The notes: generated from the sequence alone by a model not told the origin. DNA of 64,000 bases from Phaeobacter gallaeciensis DSM 26640 (GCF_000511385.1 NC_023137.1:3603001-3667000), one strand, 5' to 3'. Shown: positions 27,068-37,233, counted from the stretch's first letter. Numbers and translations: made by a program.

Positions 27068-27631
27068 TCAGCTGGCCGGCGTCGAGGAAACACCAACCTG
27101 CGCCGGGCGCAGCAGACGGTCGTGCAGCATGAAGCCCTCGGCAGAAACCTGAATGATATCGCCGGCTTTGGTGCCTGGCACCGGGGCCTCGAACATCGCC
27201 TCATGCACCTGCGGATCGAATCTCTCACCAACTTCCGGCGCGATCACCTGCATTCCGTGCTTTTCAAACACACCAAGCAACGCACGCATGGTCAGTTCCA
27301 CGCCTTCAATCAAAGCAGCGGAGACTTCGCGCTGCTCATCGCTGGCGGCTTCGATTGCACGTTTCATATTGTCGTAAACCGGCAGCATATCCCGCGCCAG
27401 TTTGGAACCGCCATATTGCTCAGCTTCGCGGCGTGCCTTATCGCCGCGCTTGCGGGCATTCTCCGCATCAGCCAGGGCCCGCATGAACCGATCTTTCAGC
27501 TCATCCCGTTCGGCCCGCAGGCTGTCAAGCTCCAGCGCTGCATCATCAAATTCTTCAGTCTGCGCAGAGAGCTCCTCTGCTTCGGCTTCTGTGATGTCGT
27601 CCAAAAAATCGTCGTTCTTGGGCTCTGCCAT
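27068..27631 (-). CDS. grpE: DnaK nucleotide-exchange factor GrpE
   Basis: A 187-residue protein with an acidic N terminus, a long coiled coil (about residues 25-95, LDSLRAERDELKDRFMRALADAENARKR in pattern) and a C-terminal beta domain with FDPQVHEAMFEAPVPG, which contacts DnaK. It follows hrcA by 9 bp in one operon and is closed by a strong terminator. DnaK and DnaJ are not in this window. Confidence 0.94.
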   Translation of the reverse strand: MAEPKNDDFLDDITEAEAEELSAQTEEFDDAALELDSLRAERDELKDRFMRALADAENARKRGDKARREAEQYGGSKLARDMLPVYDNMKRAIEAASDEQREVSAALIEGVELTMRALLGVFEKHGMQVIAPEVGERFDPQVHEAMFEAPVPGTKAGDIIQVSAEGFMLHDRLLRPAQVGVSSTPAS

Positions 27632-27640
27632 ATTTCACCT

Positions 27641-28717
27641 CTAACTCCGGTCGGAAAGCAGCTTCCCGACCAGTTGCGCCGTATAGTCCACAATCGGCAC
27701 GATCCGGCCGTAATTCAGGCGGGTTGGGCCAATGACACCCACCGCACCAATGATCTTTCGATCCGCGTTCATATAGGGAGACACCACCAAAGAGGAACCC
27801 GAAAGTGAAAAAAGTTTGTTCTCCGAACCGATAAAAATGCGCACACCTTCGCCATCTTCAGTCAGCTGAAGAAACTCTTCGATATCACGTTTGCGTTCCA
27901 GGTCATCAAACAGGTTCCGGATCCTGTCCAACTCCTCCGCAGCTCCGCCGTCCGACAGGAGATTCGCCCGACCACGCACGATTAGCCGCGCAGAATCGCT
28001 GCCGTCGTCTTCCCAAGCGGCCAACCCGCTTTCGATCATTTCACGGGCCAGAACGTCGATCTGCTGCTGTCGGGCCTTGATCTCTTCCTGTATGGCGCCG
28101 CGCACGTCGCCCAACGTGCGCCCCTCGATCAGCGCATTGAGGAAATTCGCCGCCTCCCGCATTGAGCTGGGCGTCTGCCCGGGCGGTGGCGTGAACAGGC
28201 GGTTTTCCACGTGACCATCTGAAAACACCAGAACGACGAGCGCGCGATCATGGGCCAGAGTGACGAATTCAATATGGCGAATTTCGGCTTCATGTTTCGG
28301 GGTCAGCACCAGGGAAGCCCCTTGTGTCACCCCCGACAAGGCCGAACCGACACGATCCAGCATCCCAGCCAGACCCGCAGCCCCACCGCCAGCAGTTCCG
28401 CCCATGGTTTCATCAATTTTCTGGCGGTCCTGGGTGTTCAAATCCCCAACTTCAAGCAGACCATCGACAAACATCCGCAATCCGACCTGCGTTGGAACCC
28501 GACCAGCGCTGGTATGCGGACTGTTCAACAGCCCAAGATGCTCCAGATCCTGCATCACGTTGCGTACAGTCGCGGCGCTCACCTTCTCATTCAGGGATCG
28601 CGTCAGTGTTCGGCTGCCAACGGGATCTCCCGTCTCCAGATAGGATTCCACGACCGCACGAAACACATCCCGTGACCGGTCATTCATATCCTTCAATATG
28701 TCGGTGCTGCTGTTCAT
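27641..28717 (-). CDS. hrcA: Heat-inducible transcription repressor HrcA
   Basis: A 358-residue repressor. The N-terminal winged helix-turn-helix includes SRDVFRAVVESYLETGDPVGSRTL and SAATVRNVMQDLEHLGLL in abbreviated family form; the C-terminal GAF-like part includes FIGSENKLFSLSGSSLVVSPY. HrcA binds CIRCE (TTAGCACTC-N9-GAGTGCTAA), but I found no CIRCE in the hrcA promoter or elsewhere in the window, so the target genes (for example groESL) lie elsewhere. Divergent from rph. Confidence 0.94.
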   Translation of the reverse strand: MNSSTDILKDMNDRSRDVFRAVVESYLETGDPVGSRTLTRSLNEKVSAATVRNVMQDLEHLGLLNSPHTSAGRVPTQVGLRMFVDGLLEVGDLNTQDRQKIDETMGGTAGGGAAGLAGMLDRVGSALSGVTQGASLVLTPKHEAEIRHIEFVTLAHDRALVVLVFSDGHVENRLFTPPPGQTPSSMREAANFLNALIEGRTLGDVRGAIQEEIKARQQQIDVLAREMIESGLAAWEDDGSDSARLIVRGRANLLSDGGAAEELDRIRNLFDDLERKRDIEEFLQLTEDGEGVRIFIGSENKLFSLSGSSLVVSPYMNADRKIIGAVGVIGPTRLNYGRIVPIVDYTAQLVGKLLSDRS

Positions 28718-28871
28718 TGCATTCTATGTGTGGTCACTGCCGAAGTTCCGCAAGCCTTGGCTCCCTGTCCTACAGTTGTCATTAAAGAGCGCAGCACCAA
28801 AAGGTCAATCATGCTTGCATCGCCAACCCTGCGGACGCTATCCCGATGGGTAATCAAACAAAGGATGACCC

Positions 28872-29585
28872 ATGCGACCCTCCGGACGAGACCTAAACCA
28901 AATGCGCGCCGTTTCCATCGAAACCGGTTTCACCAAACACGCTGAGGGATCTTGCCTGATCAAGATGGGCGATACCCATGTGCTCTGCACCGCCACTATT
29001 GAGGATCGTGTGCCGCCGTTCATCAAAGGCTCAGGTCTCGGTTGGGTGACCGCTGAATACGGTATGCTGCCCCGCGCGACCAATACCCGTATGCGCCGCG
29101 AAGCCGCGATGGGCAAACAGGGCGGTCGCACGGTAGAAATTCAGCGACTTATCGGGCGCGCACTGCGCGCCGGCGTCGACCGCGTCGCACTCGGCGAGCG
29201 CCAGATCAGCATCGACTGTGATGTGCTGCAGGCCGACGGCGGCACCCGCTGTGCCTCCATCACCGGCGGCTGGGTCGCCCTGCGCCTTGCAGTGAACAAG
29301 TTGATGAAAACCGGCGAGGTCAAGATTGATCCACTCGTTGATCCTGTGGCTGCAGTTTCCTGCGGTATCTACGCAGGTCAGCCTGTACTGGATCTGGACT
29401 ACCCGGAGGATTCCGAAGCCGGCGTCGATGGCAACTTCATCATGACAGGTTCCGGCCAACTCATCGAAGTGCAGATGTCTGCTGAGGGTTCCATGTTCAG
29501 CCGCGATCAAATGAACACGCTGATGGATCTCGCAACCAAGGGCACCGCCGAACTGGCAGAACTGCAGAAGGCAGCCTGCGCATGA
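28872..29585 (+). CDS. rph: Ribonuclease PH
   Basis: A 237-residue phosphorolytic 3' exonuclease that trims tRNA precursors. [11 protein letters not shown] at the N terminus and the phosphate-binding [14 protein letters not shown] segment identify the family; the C-terminal [14 protein letters not shown] is conserved. AAGGA precedes ATG 28872. Overlaps rdgB by 4 bases and heads the run rph-rdgB-hemW-DUF454. Confidence 0.95.
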   Translation: MRPSGRDLNQMRAVSIETGFTKHAEGSCLIKMGDTHVLCTATIEDRVPPFIKGSGLGWVTAEYGMLPRATNTRMRREAAMGKQGGRTVEIQRLIGRALRAGVDRVALGERQISIDCDVLQADGGTRCASITGGWVALRLAVNKLMKTGEVKIDPLVDPVAAVSCGIYAGQPVLDLDYPEDSEAGVDGNFIMTGSGQLIEVQMSAEGSMFSRDQMNTLMDLATKGTAELAELQKAACA

Positions 29586-30196
29586 CCCGCAAATTTGTCG
29601 GGGACCGGCTGCTGGTCGCCACCCATAACAAGGGCAAGCTGGAGGAGATGAAACATCTTCTCCACCCCTTTGGCGTGAGTGTCATCGGCGCCGGCGAGAT
29701 GGAGCTTCCTGAACCTGCCGAAACCGAAGATACATTCGTCGGGAATGCCCGGATCAAAGCCCATGCCGCCGCTACGGCGACTGGTTTACCGGCCCTCTCC
29801 GATGATTCCGGGATCACCATTGATGCGCTAGATGGCGCCCCCGGCGTTTACACCGCTGACTGGGCAGAAACCGGTGATGGCCGCGATTTCATGATGGCCA
29901 TGACCCGCGCCCATAATGAACTGGAAGCCAAGGGCGCAGCCCACCCCCGCCTTGCCCAATTTCGCTGCACGCTTGTTCTCGCCTGGCCCGATGGTCACGA
30001 TGAGGTATTCGAAGGCGTGATGCCCGGCCAGCTGGTTTGGCCTATTCGTGGCAAGGATGGGTTTGGCTATGATCCAATGTTCCAGCCAGACGGACATGAT
30101 CAAACCTGTGCTGAAATGGATCGTTGGGCCAAAAACAAGATCAGCCATCGCGGTCAGGCCGTCGCAAAATTCGTCGAGGCGTGTTTCGGTGGATGA
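29582..30196 (+). CDS. rdgB: dITP/XTP pyrophosphatase
   Basis: A 204-residue house-cleaning enzyme of the Ham1 family that removes deaminated purine nucleotides. [13 protein letters not shown] is the N-terminal nucleotide-binding motif, [12 protein letters not shown] holds the metal-binding acidic residues, and FGYDPMF and SHRGQA are conserved later blocks. ATG overlaps the rph stop (ATGA). Confidence 0.95.
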   Translation: MTRKFVGDRLLVATHNKGKLEEMKHLLHPFGVSVIGAGEMELPEPAETEDTFVGNARIKAHAAATATGLPALSDDSGITIDALDGAPGVYTADWAETGDGRDFMMAMTRAHNELEAKGAAHPRLAQFRCTLVLAWPDGHDEVFEGVMPGQLVWPIRGKDGFGYDPMFQPDGHDQTCAEMDRWAKNKISHRGQAVAKFVEACFGG

Positions 30197-31343
30197 TTGG
30201 CGCAACGGGGGGTTTGGTCTCTATGTGCATTGGCCCTTCTGTCAGGCCAAATGCCCCTATTGCGATTTCAACAGTCATGTCACCGCTCAGATCGACCAAA
30301 GCAGGTGGGCTGCAGCCTATCGGGCAGAAATGCTGCGCGCGGCCCCGTCTCTATCTGGTCGCGTTCTGAATACGATTTTTTTCGGGGGTGGGACACCCTC
30401 CCTGATGCATCCCGATACTGTGGCCACAATTGTTGAAACCGCTCGGGAAATATGGCCTTTTTCCAATGACATAGAGATCTCTCTTGAAGCAAACCCGACC
30501 TCAGTCGAGGCAGGTCGCTTTACGGGATACCGGGATGCTGGCGTCAACCGAATTTCTATGGGTATTCAGGCGCTTAACGACAATGACCTGCGCCGTCTGG
30601 GGCGGATGCACAGCGTTTCTGAGGCACAAAAGGCCTTTGATGTGGCTCGGAACTGCTTTGATAGAGTCAGTTTCGACCTGATCTACGCGCGTCAGGGGCA
30701 AACCCTGGCCTGCTGGCAGCAGGAACTTAACCAAGCCTTGTCCATGGCGATTGACCACCTGTCCCTCTATCAATTGACCATTGAGGAAGGCACAGCGTTC
30801 GGCGATCGATACGCACGGGGCAAGTTGCGCGATCTTCCAACCGACGACAACGCCGCTGATATGTACCTCGCCACACAGGACATCTGCGACAAGCATGGCC
30901 TGCCCGCCTATGAGGTCTCCAACCACGCTCGCCCCGGCGCGGAGTCGCGGCACAATCTGATCTATTGGCGCTATGGCGATTACATTGGTATCGGACCAGG
31001 AGCGCATGGGCGCCTGACTCTGGACGGTACCCGGTACGCCACGGAAACCTATCTGCAACCTGGCGCCTGGCTGGCAGCTGCAGAAAGCCACACCGGTGAG
31101 TCTTCGCGAATACCACTTACCTCCGAAGATGCTAGTGCTGAATACCTCATGATGGGGATGAGATTGGTTGAGGGGCTCGATTTAGATCGCTACCGCGCCA
31201 TTTCAGGTCGTCGCCTCTCTTCCGACCGCATATCCAATCTTTGCGAAATCGGCATGGTAAAGCTTTCTGGAAATCGGATTCAGGCAACTGACGCCGGTCG
31301 TGCGGTGCTAAATGCCGTACTTCGCGATCTACTGGTGGAGTAA
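30189..31343 (+). CDS. hemW: Radical SAM heme-handling protein HemW
   Basis: A 384-residue radical SAM protein with CQAKCPYC (Cys18, 22, 25). It is related to oxygen-independent coproporphyrinogen oxidase HemN, but family members with this N terminus (GLYVHWPFC) are HemW, a heme chaperone. GTG 30189 overlaps rdgB by 8 bases and puts the cysteines at the normal place. From here through mnmE the sequence is visibly richer in A+T than neighbouring genes. Confidence 0.9.
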   Translation: MDDWRNGGFGLYVHWPFCQAKCPYCDFNSHVTAQIDQSRWAAAYRAEMLRAAPSLSGRVLNTIFFGGGTPSLMHPDTVATIVETAREIWPFSNDIEISLEANPTSVEAGRFTGYRDAGVNRISMGIQALNDNDLRRLGRMHSVSEAQKAFDVARNCFDRVSFDLIYARQGQTLACWQQELNQALSMAIDHLSLYQLTIEEGTAFGDRYARGKLRDLPTDDNAADMYLATQDICDKHGLPAYEVSNHARPGAESRHNLIYWRYGDYIGIGPGAHGRLTLDGTRYATETYLQPGAWLAAAESHTGESSRIPLTSEDASAEYLMMGMRLVEGLDLDRYRAISGRRLSSDRISNLCEIGMVKLSGNRIQATDAGRAVLNAVLRDLLVE

Positions 31344-31346
31344 CTT

Positions 31347-31700
31347 ATGCGACTTCTCTACGCCGCGCTTGGGCTTCTATGTGTTGGGTTAGCGCTCGTC
31401 GGGGTCGCCCTTCCTCTCTTACCGACGGTTCCATTCTTGCTGCTCGCAAGTTTTTTCTTTGCCAATTCTTCGGAACGGCTGCACGACTGGATCATAAACC
31501 ATCGACTGTTTGGCCCGATGATCCAGGATTGGCATGAGCGAGGCGCCATCCGACCTGCCGCAAAAAAGGCGGCAACCTTCTCAATTGCCGCCGTGTTCGG
31601 TTTGTCGGTTATTTTCTCAGCACCAAGTCACGTCCTGATCATTCAGGCCATCACACTTAGCGCAGTGATGATATTCATCTGGTCACGCCCTAACGGCTAA
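31347..31700 (+). CDS. DUF454 (YbaN) inner-membrane protein
   Basis: A 117-residue membrane protein with hydrophobic segments at about residues 4-42 (two closely spaced) and 77-113. FLLLASFFFANSSERLHDWIINHRLFGP matches the YbaN family pattern in its core (FFANSS, NHRLFGP). Function unknown. It begins 3 bp after hemW, and its 3' end overlaps the 3' end of the convergent parB by 11 bp. Confidence 0.85.
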   Translation: MRLLYAALGLLCVGLALVGVALPLLPTVPFLLLASFFFANSSERLHDWIINHRLFGPMIQDWHERGAIRPAAKKAATFSIAAVFGLSVIFSAPSHVLIIQAITLSAVMIFIWSRPNG

Positions 31701-32583
31701 GACGCCCGCAAAGATCATCCAACTCATCCAAAGATGCATAGCTGATCGAAAGAACGCCACTTTCACCACCAGCACGATGATCAATCGACACTTTCATACG
31801 CAGCGCGGCTGAGAGATCTGCTTCCAAGGCGCGCGTATCCGCATCTTTCTCGGCTGTTTTCTTTGCCGAACGCGCTGTTACGACTTGCAGGCCGGCAGCA
31901 TCCTTTTTCACCAACGCCTCAGTGGCACGTACTGACAGACCACCTTTAACAATTTTCTTCGCCAAATCTGACGCATTATCTGACGTGATAAGAGCACGGG
32001 CATGACCAGCTGAGAGGCGACGCTCTTGAACCAAAGACTGTACATCATCTGGAAGATGCAGCAGTCGGACCAGATTGGCGATATGGCTCCGGCTCTTACC
32101 GAGCGCCTCTGCCATTTTCTCTTGTGTATGGCCAAATTTGTCCATCAGTTGTTTATAGCTCTGCGCCTCTTCCATCGCGTTGAGATCAGAGCGTTGAATG
32201 TTCTCGATAATGGCGACTTCCATCATCTCAACATCGGAATAGTCCCGAATAATGACCGGCACTTCGTGTAATTGCGCCCCTTGCGCAGCACGCCAACGGC
32301 GTTCGCCGGCGACGATCTCATACAGACCGCCTGGACGCGGCCGCACGATAAGGGGCTGAAGAACCCCCTTTTCCCGGATCGATGCAGTTAGATCATCCAG
32401 ATCTTCTTGCAGAAACTGCCGACGCGGCTGATCTGGGTTCGCATTAATTTTCTCGATAGGCACCATGACTTCGGTGCTTCTGACTGCCTGTTTTTCTGTG
32501 CTAACAGGTTCCGGGTTCACATCCGCCATTAGAGCTGACAAGCCTCGTCCCAATCCTCTGGGTTTATTTTTCTTTTCTGACAT
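31690..32583 (-). CDS. parB: Chromosome partitioning protein ParB
   Basis: A 297-residue CTP-dependent clamp that loads at parS and spreads along DNA. Conserved blocks include the CTP-binding GERRWRAAQ and the helix-turn-helix region EKMAEALGKSRSHIANLVRLL. N-terminal GRGLSALM is the usual ParA-interacting start. Two perfect parS sites lie 1.4 and 3.3 kb upstream. It follows parA by 20 bp. Confidence 0.96.
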   Translation of the reverse strand: MSEKKNKPRGLGRGLSALMADVNPEPVSTEKQAVRSTEVMVPIEKINANPDQPRRQFLQEDLDDLTASIREKGVLQPLIVRPRPGGLYEIVAGERRWRAAQGAQLHEVPVIIRDYSDVEMMEVAIIENIQRSDLNAMEEAQSYKQLMDKFGHTQEKMAEALGKSRSHIANLVRLLHLPDDVQSLVQERRLSAGHARALITSDNASDLAKKIVKGGLSVRATEALVKKDAAGLQVVTARSAKKTAEKDADTRALEADLSAALRMKVSIDHRAGGESGVLSISYASLDELDDLCGRLSR

Positions 32584-32603
32584 TACTGCGCCTCCAGCTG
32601 TGG

Positions 32604-33413
32604 TTAGGCTGCGAGTTTCTGATGTCTCGCAATCAGTTCTTCTGCAAGGGCGCGATACGCATTCGCCCCAAGCGAGTTCGTGTCGTAGTTCAACACCGGC
32701 AACGCATAAGACGGCGCCTCGCTAACACGTACATTTCGAGGAATCTTCGTTTCAAAGACCAATTCCCCCAGATGCCCGCGAGCATCCTGCTCCACCTGCT
32801 GAGACAGGTTATTCCGCCGGTCGTACATCGTCAGAACAATCCCCTCAATCCGAAGATTCGGGTTTGCTGTCTGACGCACCTCACGGATCGTGAGCATCAG
32901 TTGTGAGACCCCCTCAAGTGCAAAAAATTCGCTCTGTAATGGGACCAACACAGAATGGGAAGCAACCATCGCGTTGACAGTCAATAGGTTCAGCGATGGT
33001 GGGCAATCGATCAGAACATAATCCCAGTCGTAATCATCCATCGCAGACTGACGTAACGCATCGTGCAGTAGGAAGCTACGCTTTTCATTTGTAAACAGTT
33101 CAATATCCGCAGAACTCAGATCAACCGTCGCCGGAATAATGCAAAGATCTTCGATCTCCGTCTCGCGAATGACGTCATTCAAAGCAACATCATCTACAAG
33201 AAGATCATAGGTTGTGCGGGTGCGATCTGTCGCTTCGATTCCAAGACCCGTTGAGGCATTGCCTTGCGGATCCAGGTCGACAACAAGGACCCGATACCCA
33301 GTTTCAACCAAAGCTGCCGCTAAGTTGATTGCGGTTGTTGTTTTACCAACCCCACCCTTTTGATTGGCCACTGCAATAATTCGAGGCCCAGCCGGCCGGG
33401 ACAAATCAGACAC
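32604..33413 (-). CDS. parA: Chromosome partitioning ATPase ParA (Soj)
   Basis: A 269-residue deviant-Walker ATPase that moves ParB-parS complexes. Deviant Walker A is KGGVGKTTTAINLA, and DLDPQGNAS and IDCPPSLNLL are the other nucleotide motifs. There is no N-terminal helix-turn-helix, so it is of the small chromosomal class. Start GTG 33413 overlaps the rsmG stop by 8 bases (GTGTCTGA). Confidence 0.96.
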   Translation of the reverse strand: MSDLSRPAGPRIIAVANQKGGVGKTTTAINLAAALVETGYRVLVVDLDPQGNASTGLGIEATDRTRTTYDLLVDDVALNDVIRETEIEDLCIIPATVDLSSADIELFTNEKRSFLLHDALRQSAMDDYDWDYVLIDCPPSLNLLTVNAMVASHSVLVPLQSEFFALEGVSQLMLTIREVRQTANPNLRIEGIVLTMYDRRNNLSQQVEQDARGHLGELVFETKIPRNVRVSEAPSYALPVLNYDTNSLGANAYRALAEELIARHQKLAA

Positions 33414-34020
33414 GCGTCACTCCCCTGATTTCTAATATAACCGCCTCGGGTTCAGTCCAACTACTAGTGGATTTCAGGTCGAATTGCCATTGGCTCCGCG
33501 CGTTATCCACTTCTTTTTTCCACTGTATTCCTTTGGAAAACAGAGCAGTGCCCTCCGGTTTAAGATGCCTCTCAGCGAAGCCCAGTAACGTTGTGAGATC
33601 AGCCAACGCACGTGCTGAGATCATATCAGCAGCCATCGGTGGAACCTGTTCGATACGCTTCGACATCACTGTTGCCTTCGCCCCGCATTCTCGAATTGCT
33701 GTACGAAGAAATGCACACTTACGCTGATCACTTTCGATCAGAGTAATTGCGCAATCCGGCGCACGCTCGGCTGCGAGAATTGCAACAACAACACCTGGAA
33801 AGCCACCGCCACTCCCAATGTCGAGCCATGTCTGCGGAAAAACCACCTCTTCGCAGATCTGTATAGAATCAACAATATGGCGGTCCCAAATGTCGGACAA
33901 TGTAGACTTTGCAATGAGGTTGATTTTAGGCGACCACTTTTTGACGAGAGTTTCGTAGTGTTTAAGACGCTCGTATGTTTCACGTGAAACATACGTCTCT
34001 CCAATTTTTATTTCAGCCAT
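33406..34020 (-). CDS. rsmG: 16S rRNA (guanine527-N7)-methyltransferase
   Basis: A 204-residue SAM methyltransferase with [12 protein letters not shown] as motif I and the family segment [24 protein letters not shown] in shortened form [11 protein letters not shown] 34020 overlaps the end of mnmG by 8 bases. Codons for YVSRET near the N terminus are written by a perfect parS site, so the coding sequence is constrained twice. Confidence 0.95.
   Translation of the reverse strand: MAEIKIGETYVSRETYERLKHYETLVKKWSPKINLIAKSTLSDIWDRHIVDSIQICEEVVFPQTWLDIGSGGGFPGVVVAILAAERAPDCAITLIESDQRKCAFLRTAIRECGAKATVMSKRIEQVPPMAADMISARALADLTTLLGFAERHLKPEGTALFSKGIQWKKEVDNARSQWQFDLKSTSSWTEPEAVILEIRGVTRV
33976..33991. 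other. parS site 1, within rsmG
   Basis: Perfect 16-bp palindrome TGTTTCACGTGAAACA, identical to the bacterial parS consensus, extended symmetrically to 22 bp (33973-33994). It lies inside the rsmG reading frame about 0.6 kb from parA and about 5.1 kb from the putative origin. It should be the loading site for the ParB encoded nearby. Confidence 0.95.
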
Positions 34021-35905
34021 TTCGCGCTGTCTTCCCATCGCTGGTAGCAGTGCCACGGCGTAATCTTGCCAATATCAGCGCAAGCGCCGCCGGCGTCATA
34101 CCATCAACTCTACCGGCTTGAGCGAGTGTTTCTGGCCGAGATTTCTCAAGTTTTCCACGCAATTCATTCGACAGACCCTCAAAACTGTAAGAAAAATCTT
34201 CAGGAATACGATAACCTTCATCCCGCTTCAGAGCCTCGATCTCACGTTTCTGGCGGATGATGTAGTTCGCGTACAGGGCATCTCGCTCGATTTGACGACG
34301 AATAGGGTCTTCGCAAGTCTCAAGATCGGGAAGTAGGCGCAAGATATCCTCGAACACCACGTCAGGAAACGCCAGTACATCAGTTGCGGTCCGCCTGTTT
34401 CCATCCTGGTTAACTGAAATACCAACTTCATTGATTTCCTTTGGGGTGAACTTGCGATCATTCATCACGGATCTGGCATCTTCCAGCTTCTCCATTTTTT
34501 TAGAGAAATACCCGCGGCGCAGCTCACCAACACATCCTAGATCGATACCAATGCTCGTTAACCGCTGATCAGCATTGTCGGCACGCAGCGATAGCCTGAA
34601 TTCTGCTCGGGAGGTGAACATTCTATACGGCTCGGTCACGCCATTTGTTGTAAGATCATCCACCATCACGCCAATGTAGCTGTCGGAACGACTAAATGTG
34701 ATTGGATCCATATCCTTTGAATAACGCGCAGCATTCAATCCAGCGACAAGCCCCTGTGCCGCGGCCTCTTCATATCCTGTGGTGCCATTAATCTGTCCCG
34801 CAAGATATAGGCCTCGATAAGATTTTAGTGCCAAATCTAATCCGAGCGCGCGTGGATCCACATAGTCATATTCAATGGCATACCCTGGCTGTAAGATAGT
34901 AGCATCTTTCAAACCAACGATGGAACGCACATAGCGCTCTTGAACATCCAGTGGCAGACTCGTAGAAATCCCATTTGGATAAACCGTATGATCCTCCGCG
35001 CCCTCCGGTTCTAGGAAAATCTGATGACTTGTCTTATCAGAGAACCGAACAACCTTATCTTCAATCGAAGGACAATAACGCGGACCGACACCGTCGATAT
35101 GCCCGCCGTACATAGCGGATCTTTCTAGGTTCTCGCGGATAATATCATGTGTATGCGTATTGGTATGTGTAATGCCGCATACAACTTGAGGAGCCGACAC
35201 AGATGCCGTCAGGAAACTGAAAAATGTAGGGTCATCATCTCCGGGCTGCCCCTCCAGCTTTTCCCAGGCAATGGTACGACCATCCAGCCGTGGTGGCGTG
35301 CCCGTTTTCAGTCGCCCAAGTTGTAGATCAAAACTGTCGAGCCGTTCTGCGAGACGGACTGATGGTTTATCTCCCATACGCCCACCAGGCTTAGATATGT
35401 CACCGATATGGATGACACCTCTCAGAAATGTCCCAGATGTCAGGATCACAGCGCGGCTGGCAATTTCACTGTCATCAGCCAGACGAACGCCATGGATCAC
35501 ATCTCCTGTCATTAGGAAATCAATAACTTCACCGGTGACAATATCGAGATTAGGCTGTGCTTCGGTCTCAGATAGCATCTCACGACGATATATCTTCCGA
35601 TCTGACTGGGCCCTTGGGCCCTGCACAGCCGGCCCTTTGCGTCTATTGAGGAGTCGGAATTGAATGCCAGCTTTATCAGCCACACGCCCCATAACGCCGT
35701 CCAGCGCATCAATCTCACGAACCAAGTGACCTTTACCCAATCCACCGATTGCCGGATTGCAAGACATCACACCAATGCCGTCCTTAGTGAGAGTGATGAG
35801 AGCCGTCTTGACGCCCATCCGGGCAGCAGCATGCGCTGCCTCCGTCCCTGCGTGGCCGCCACCTACAACGATCACATCGTAATCTGGATGTTTCACGTGA
35901 AACAC
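34013..35905 (-). CDS. mnmG: tRNA uridine 5-carboxymethylaminomethyl modification enzyme MnmG (GidA)
   Basis: A 630-residue FAD enzyme that with MnmE modifies the wobble uridine of several tRNAs. The FAD fold is [15 protein letters not shown], followed by [22 protein letters not shown] in core form SCNPAIGG. The start is uncertain: GTG 35905 directly abuts GGGAG, while the in-frame GTG at 35896 lies eight bases from it and would give MKHPDYDV. Either way the start is inside a parS site. It follows mnmE by 3 bp. Confidence 0.95.
   Translation of the reverse strand: MFHVKHPDYDVIVVGGGHAGTEAAHAAARMGVKTALITLTKDGIGVMSCNPAIGGLGKGHLVREIDALDGVMGRVADKAGIQFRLLNRRKGPAVQGPRAQSDRKIYRREMLSETEAQPNLDIVTGEVIDFLMTGDVIHGVRLADDSEIASRAVILTSGTFLRGVIHIGDISKPGGRMGDKPSVRLAERLDSFDLQLGRLKTGTPPRLDGRTIAWEKLEGQPGDDDPTFFSFLTASVSAPQVVCGITHTNTHTHDIIRENLERSAMYGGHIDGVGPRYCPSIEDKVVRFSDKTSHQIFLEPEGAEDHTVYPNGISTSLPLDVQERYVRSIVGLKDATILQPGYAIEYDYVDPRALGLDLALKSYRGLYLAGQINGTTGYEEAAAQGLVAGLNAARYSKDMDPITFSRSDSYIGVMVDDLTTNGVTEPYRMFTSRAEFRLSLRADNADQRLTSIGIDLGCVGELRRGYFSKKMEKLEDARSVMNDRKFTPKEINEVGISVNQDGNRRTATDVLAFPDVVFEDILRLLPDLETCEDPIRRQIERDALYANYIIRQKREIEALKRDEGYRIPEDFSYSFEGLSNELRGKLEKSRPETLAQAGRVDGMTPAALALILARLRRGTATSDGKTARNG
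35889..35904. other. parS site 2, across the mnmG start codon
   Basis: A second perfect TGTTTCACGTGAAACA. Read as mnmG codons it gives F-H-V-K-H just after the first GTG, and its centre contains the alternative GTG start. It is 1.9 kb from parS site 1. The two sites bracket mnmG. Confidence 0.95.
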
Positions 35906-35908
35906 TCC

Positions 35909-37201
35909 CTACTTTCCTAAGCAAAAACTGGAGAAAATTTCATCCAGCAGATTTTCCACCCCTACGCGGCCAACCAGCATCTCTAGAGATCGAATAGCCG
36001 AGCGCATATCCTCAGCGGCGACATCATAGAACTCTGGACCATGCGCTAGCACATCTAATGCAGATTGAAGCCGGCTATACGCCGTCTTCATTGTCTCTCG
36101 ATGTCGTGCTCGAGTTGCGATACCTACTTTACCAGCTCTGCTTTGCAGTACATTGACAATATCCGTAATCAACAGGTCTATACCCTGCCCTGTTCTTCCG
36201 GAAACCGCTTTTTCAGAAGCATCATTGTCGATCAGATCCGCCTTTGGGGTAACAACAATATCGTCCTCAAGGATATCGATATCAATTGCATCTCGATCAT
36301 TGGTCAAAAACACGCGAAGGTCTGCTGCCTCTGCACGTTTCTTCGCTATTTTGATGCCGATCCCTTCGACATGATCGTCAGTCTCGCGTAGGCCAGCGGT
36401 ATCAAGAAGAGTGACTGGCAGTCCAGCCAAATCCATCCTTACCTCGATCACGTCCCGGGTCGTACCGGCATATTCCGACGTGATAGCAGCCTCGCGGCCG
36501 GCCAGAGCGTTGAGTAGTGTTGACTTTCCAACGTTTGGCGCGCCGATGATTGCAACCTCAAAACCGCTGCGAATCCGTTCGGCCATTTGCACGCCGGAAA
36601 TTTGAGGTTCCAGATCCGCTGTTACACCGGCCAAAAGCTCTTTGACTTCCTCAGTTACATCTACGGGGACATCTTCGTCAGCGAAGTCAATCGTCACCTC
36701 GATCAGGGATGCAGCGCGAATAAGGTCTTTTCGCCAGCGCTCGGCCAAGTCAGAAAGCCCGCCGGCGAGCACAGCCTGTGCCTGAACCCGCTGCGCCTCG
36801 GTCTCTGCATCGATCAAATCCGCCAATGCCTCAACCTGGGAGAGGTCCAGCTTACCATTTTCAAGAGCACGGCGCGTGAACTCACCTGGGTCCGCCAGCC
36901 GCACGTCCTCAAACTGACCCAGAAGATCAAGCATAGCGCTGACAACTGAAGTGCTGCCATGCACCTGAAATTCAACGGTATCTTCACCAGTGAAGCTATT
37001 CGGGCCGACGAATGTAAGCACCAAGGCTTCGTCGATAGGTGCTTCGCTGCGATCAGACAGAACGCGCAACGCCCGACCAGGACAAGGCAAAGCACCGCCA
37101 CTGATAACAGAAGCGGTGCTGATAGCCTTTGGGCCCGAGAGGCGAATAACCGAAACGCCGGCCTTCCCTTGGGCGGAGGCCAGCGCAAAGATCGTGTCCA
37201 T
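35909..37201 (-). CDS. mnmE: tRNA modification GTPase MnmE (TrmE)
   Basis: A 430-residue GTPase partner of MnmG. The N-terminal tetrahydrofolate-binding domain begins MDTIFALASAQGKAGVSVIR; the G domain has GAPNVGKSTLLNAL, DTAGLRE and the specificity motif TKAD-like TPKADL; the C terminus ends FCLGK, the family's catalytic C-x-GK. GGAAGG seven bases before ATG 37201. It reads from rho toward mnmG in one operon. Confidence 0.96.
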   Translation of the reverse strand: MDTIFALASAQGKAGVSVIRLSGPKAISTASVISGGALPCPGRALRVLSDRSEAPIDEALVLTFVGPNSFTGEDTVEFQVHGSTSVVSAMLDLLGQFEDVRLADPGEFTRRALENGKLDLSQVEALADLIDAETEAQRVQAQAVLAGGLSDLAERWRKDLIRAASLIEVTIDFADEDVPVDVTEEVKELLAGVTADLEPQISGVQMAERIRSGFEVAIIGAPNVGKSTLLNALAGREAAITSEYAGTTRDVIEVRMDLAGLPVTLLDTAGLRETDDHVEGIGIKIAKKRAEAADLRVFLTNDRDAIDIDILEDDIVVTPKADLIDNDASEKAVSGRTGQGIDLLITDIVNVLQSRAGKVGIATRARHRETMKTAYSRLQSALDVLAHGPEFYDVAAEDMRSAIRSLEMLVGRVGVENLLDEIFSSFCLGK

Positions 37202-37233
37202 CAGGTGACCTTCCTTTCGTGCCGGCCGGTCTA

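Noticed and set aside
28718..28871. CIRCE operator in the hrcA-rph spacer
   Set aside because: I looked for TTAGCACTC-N9-GAGTGCTAA and found no match on either strand.
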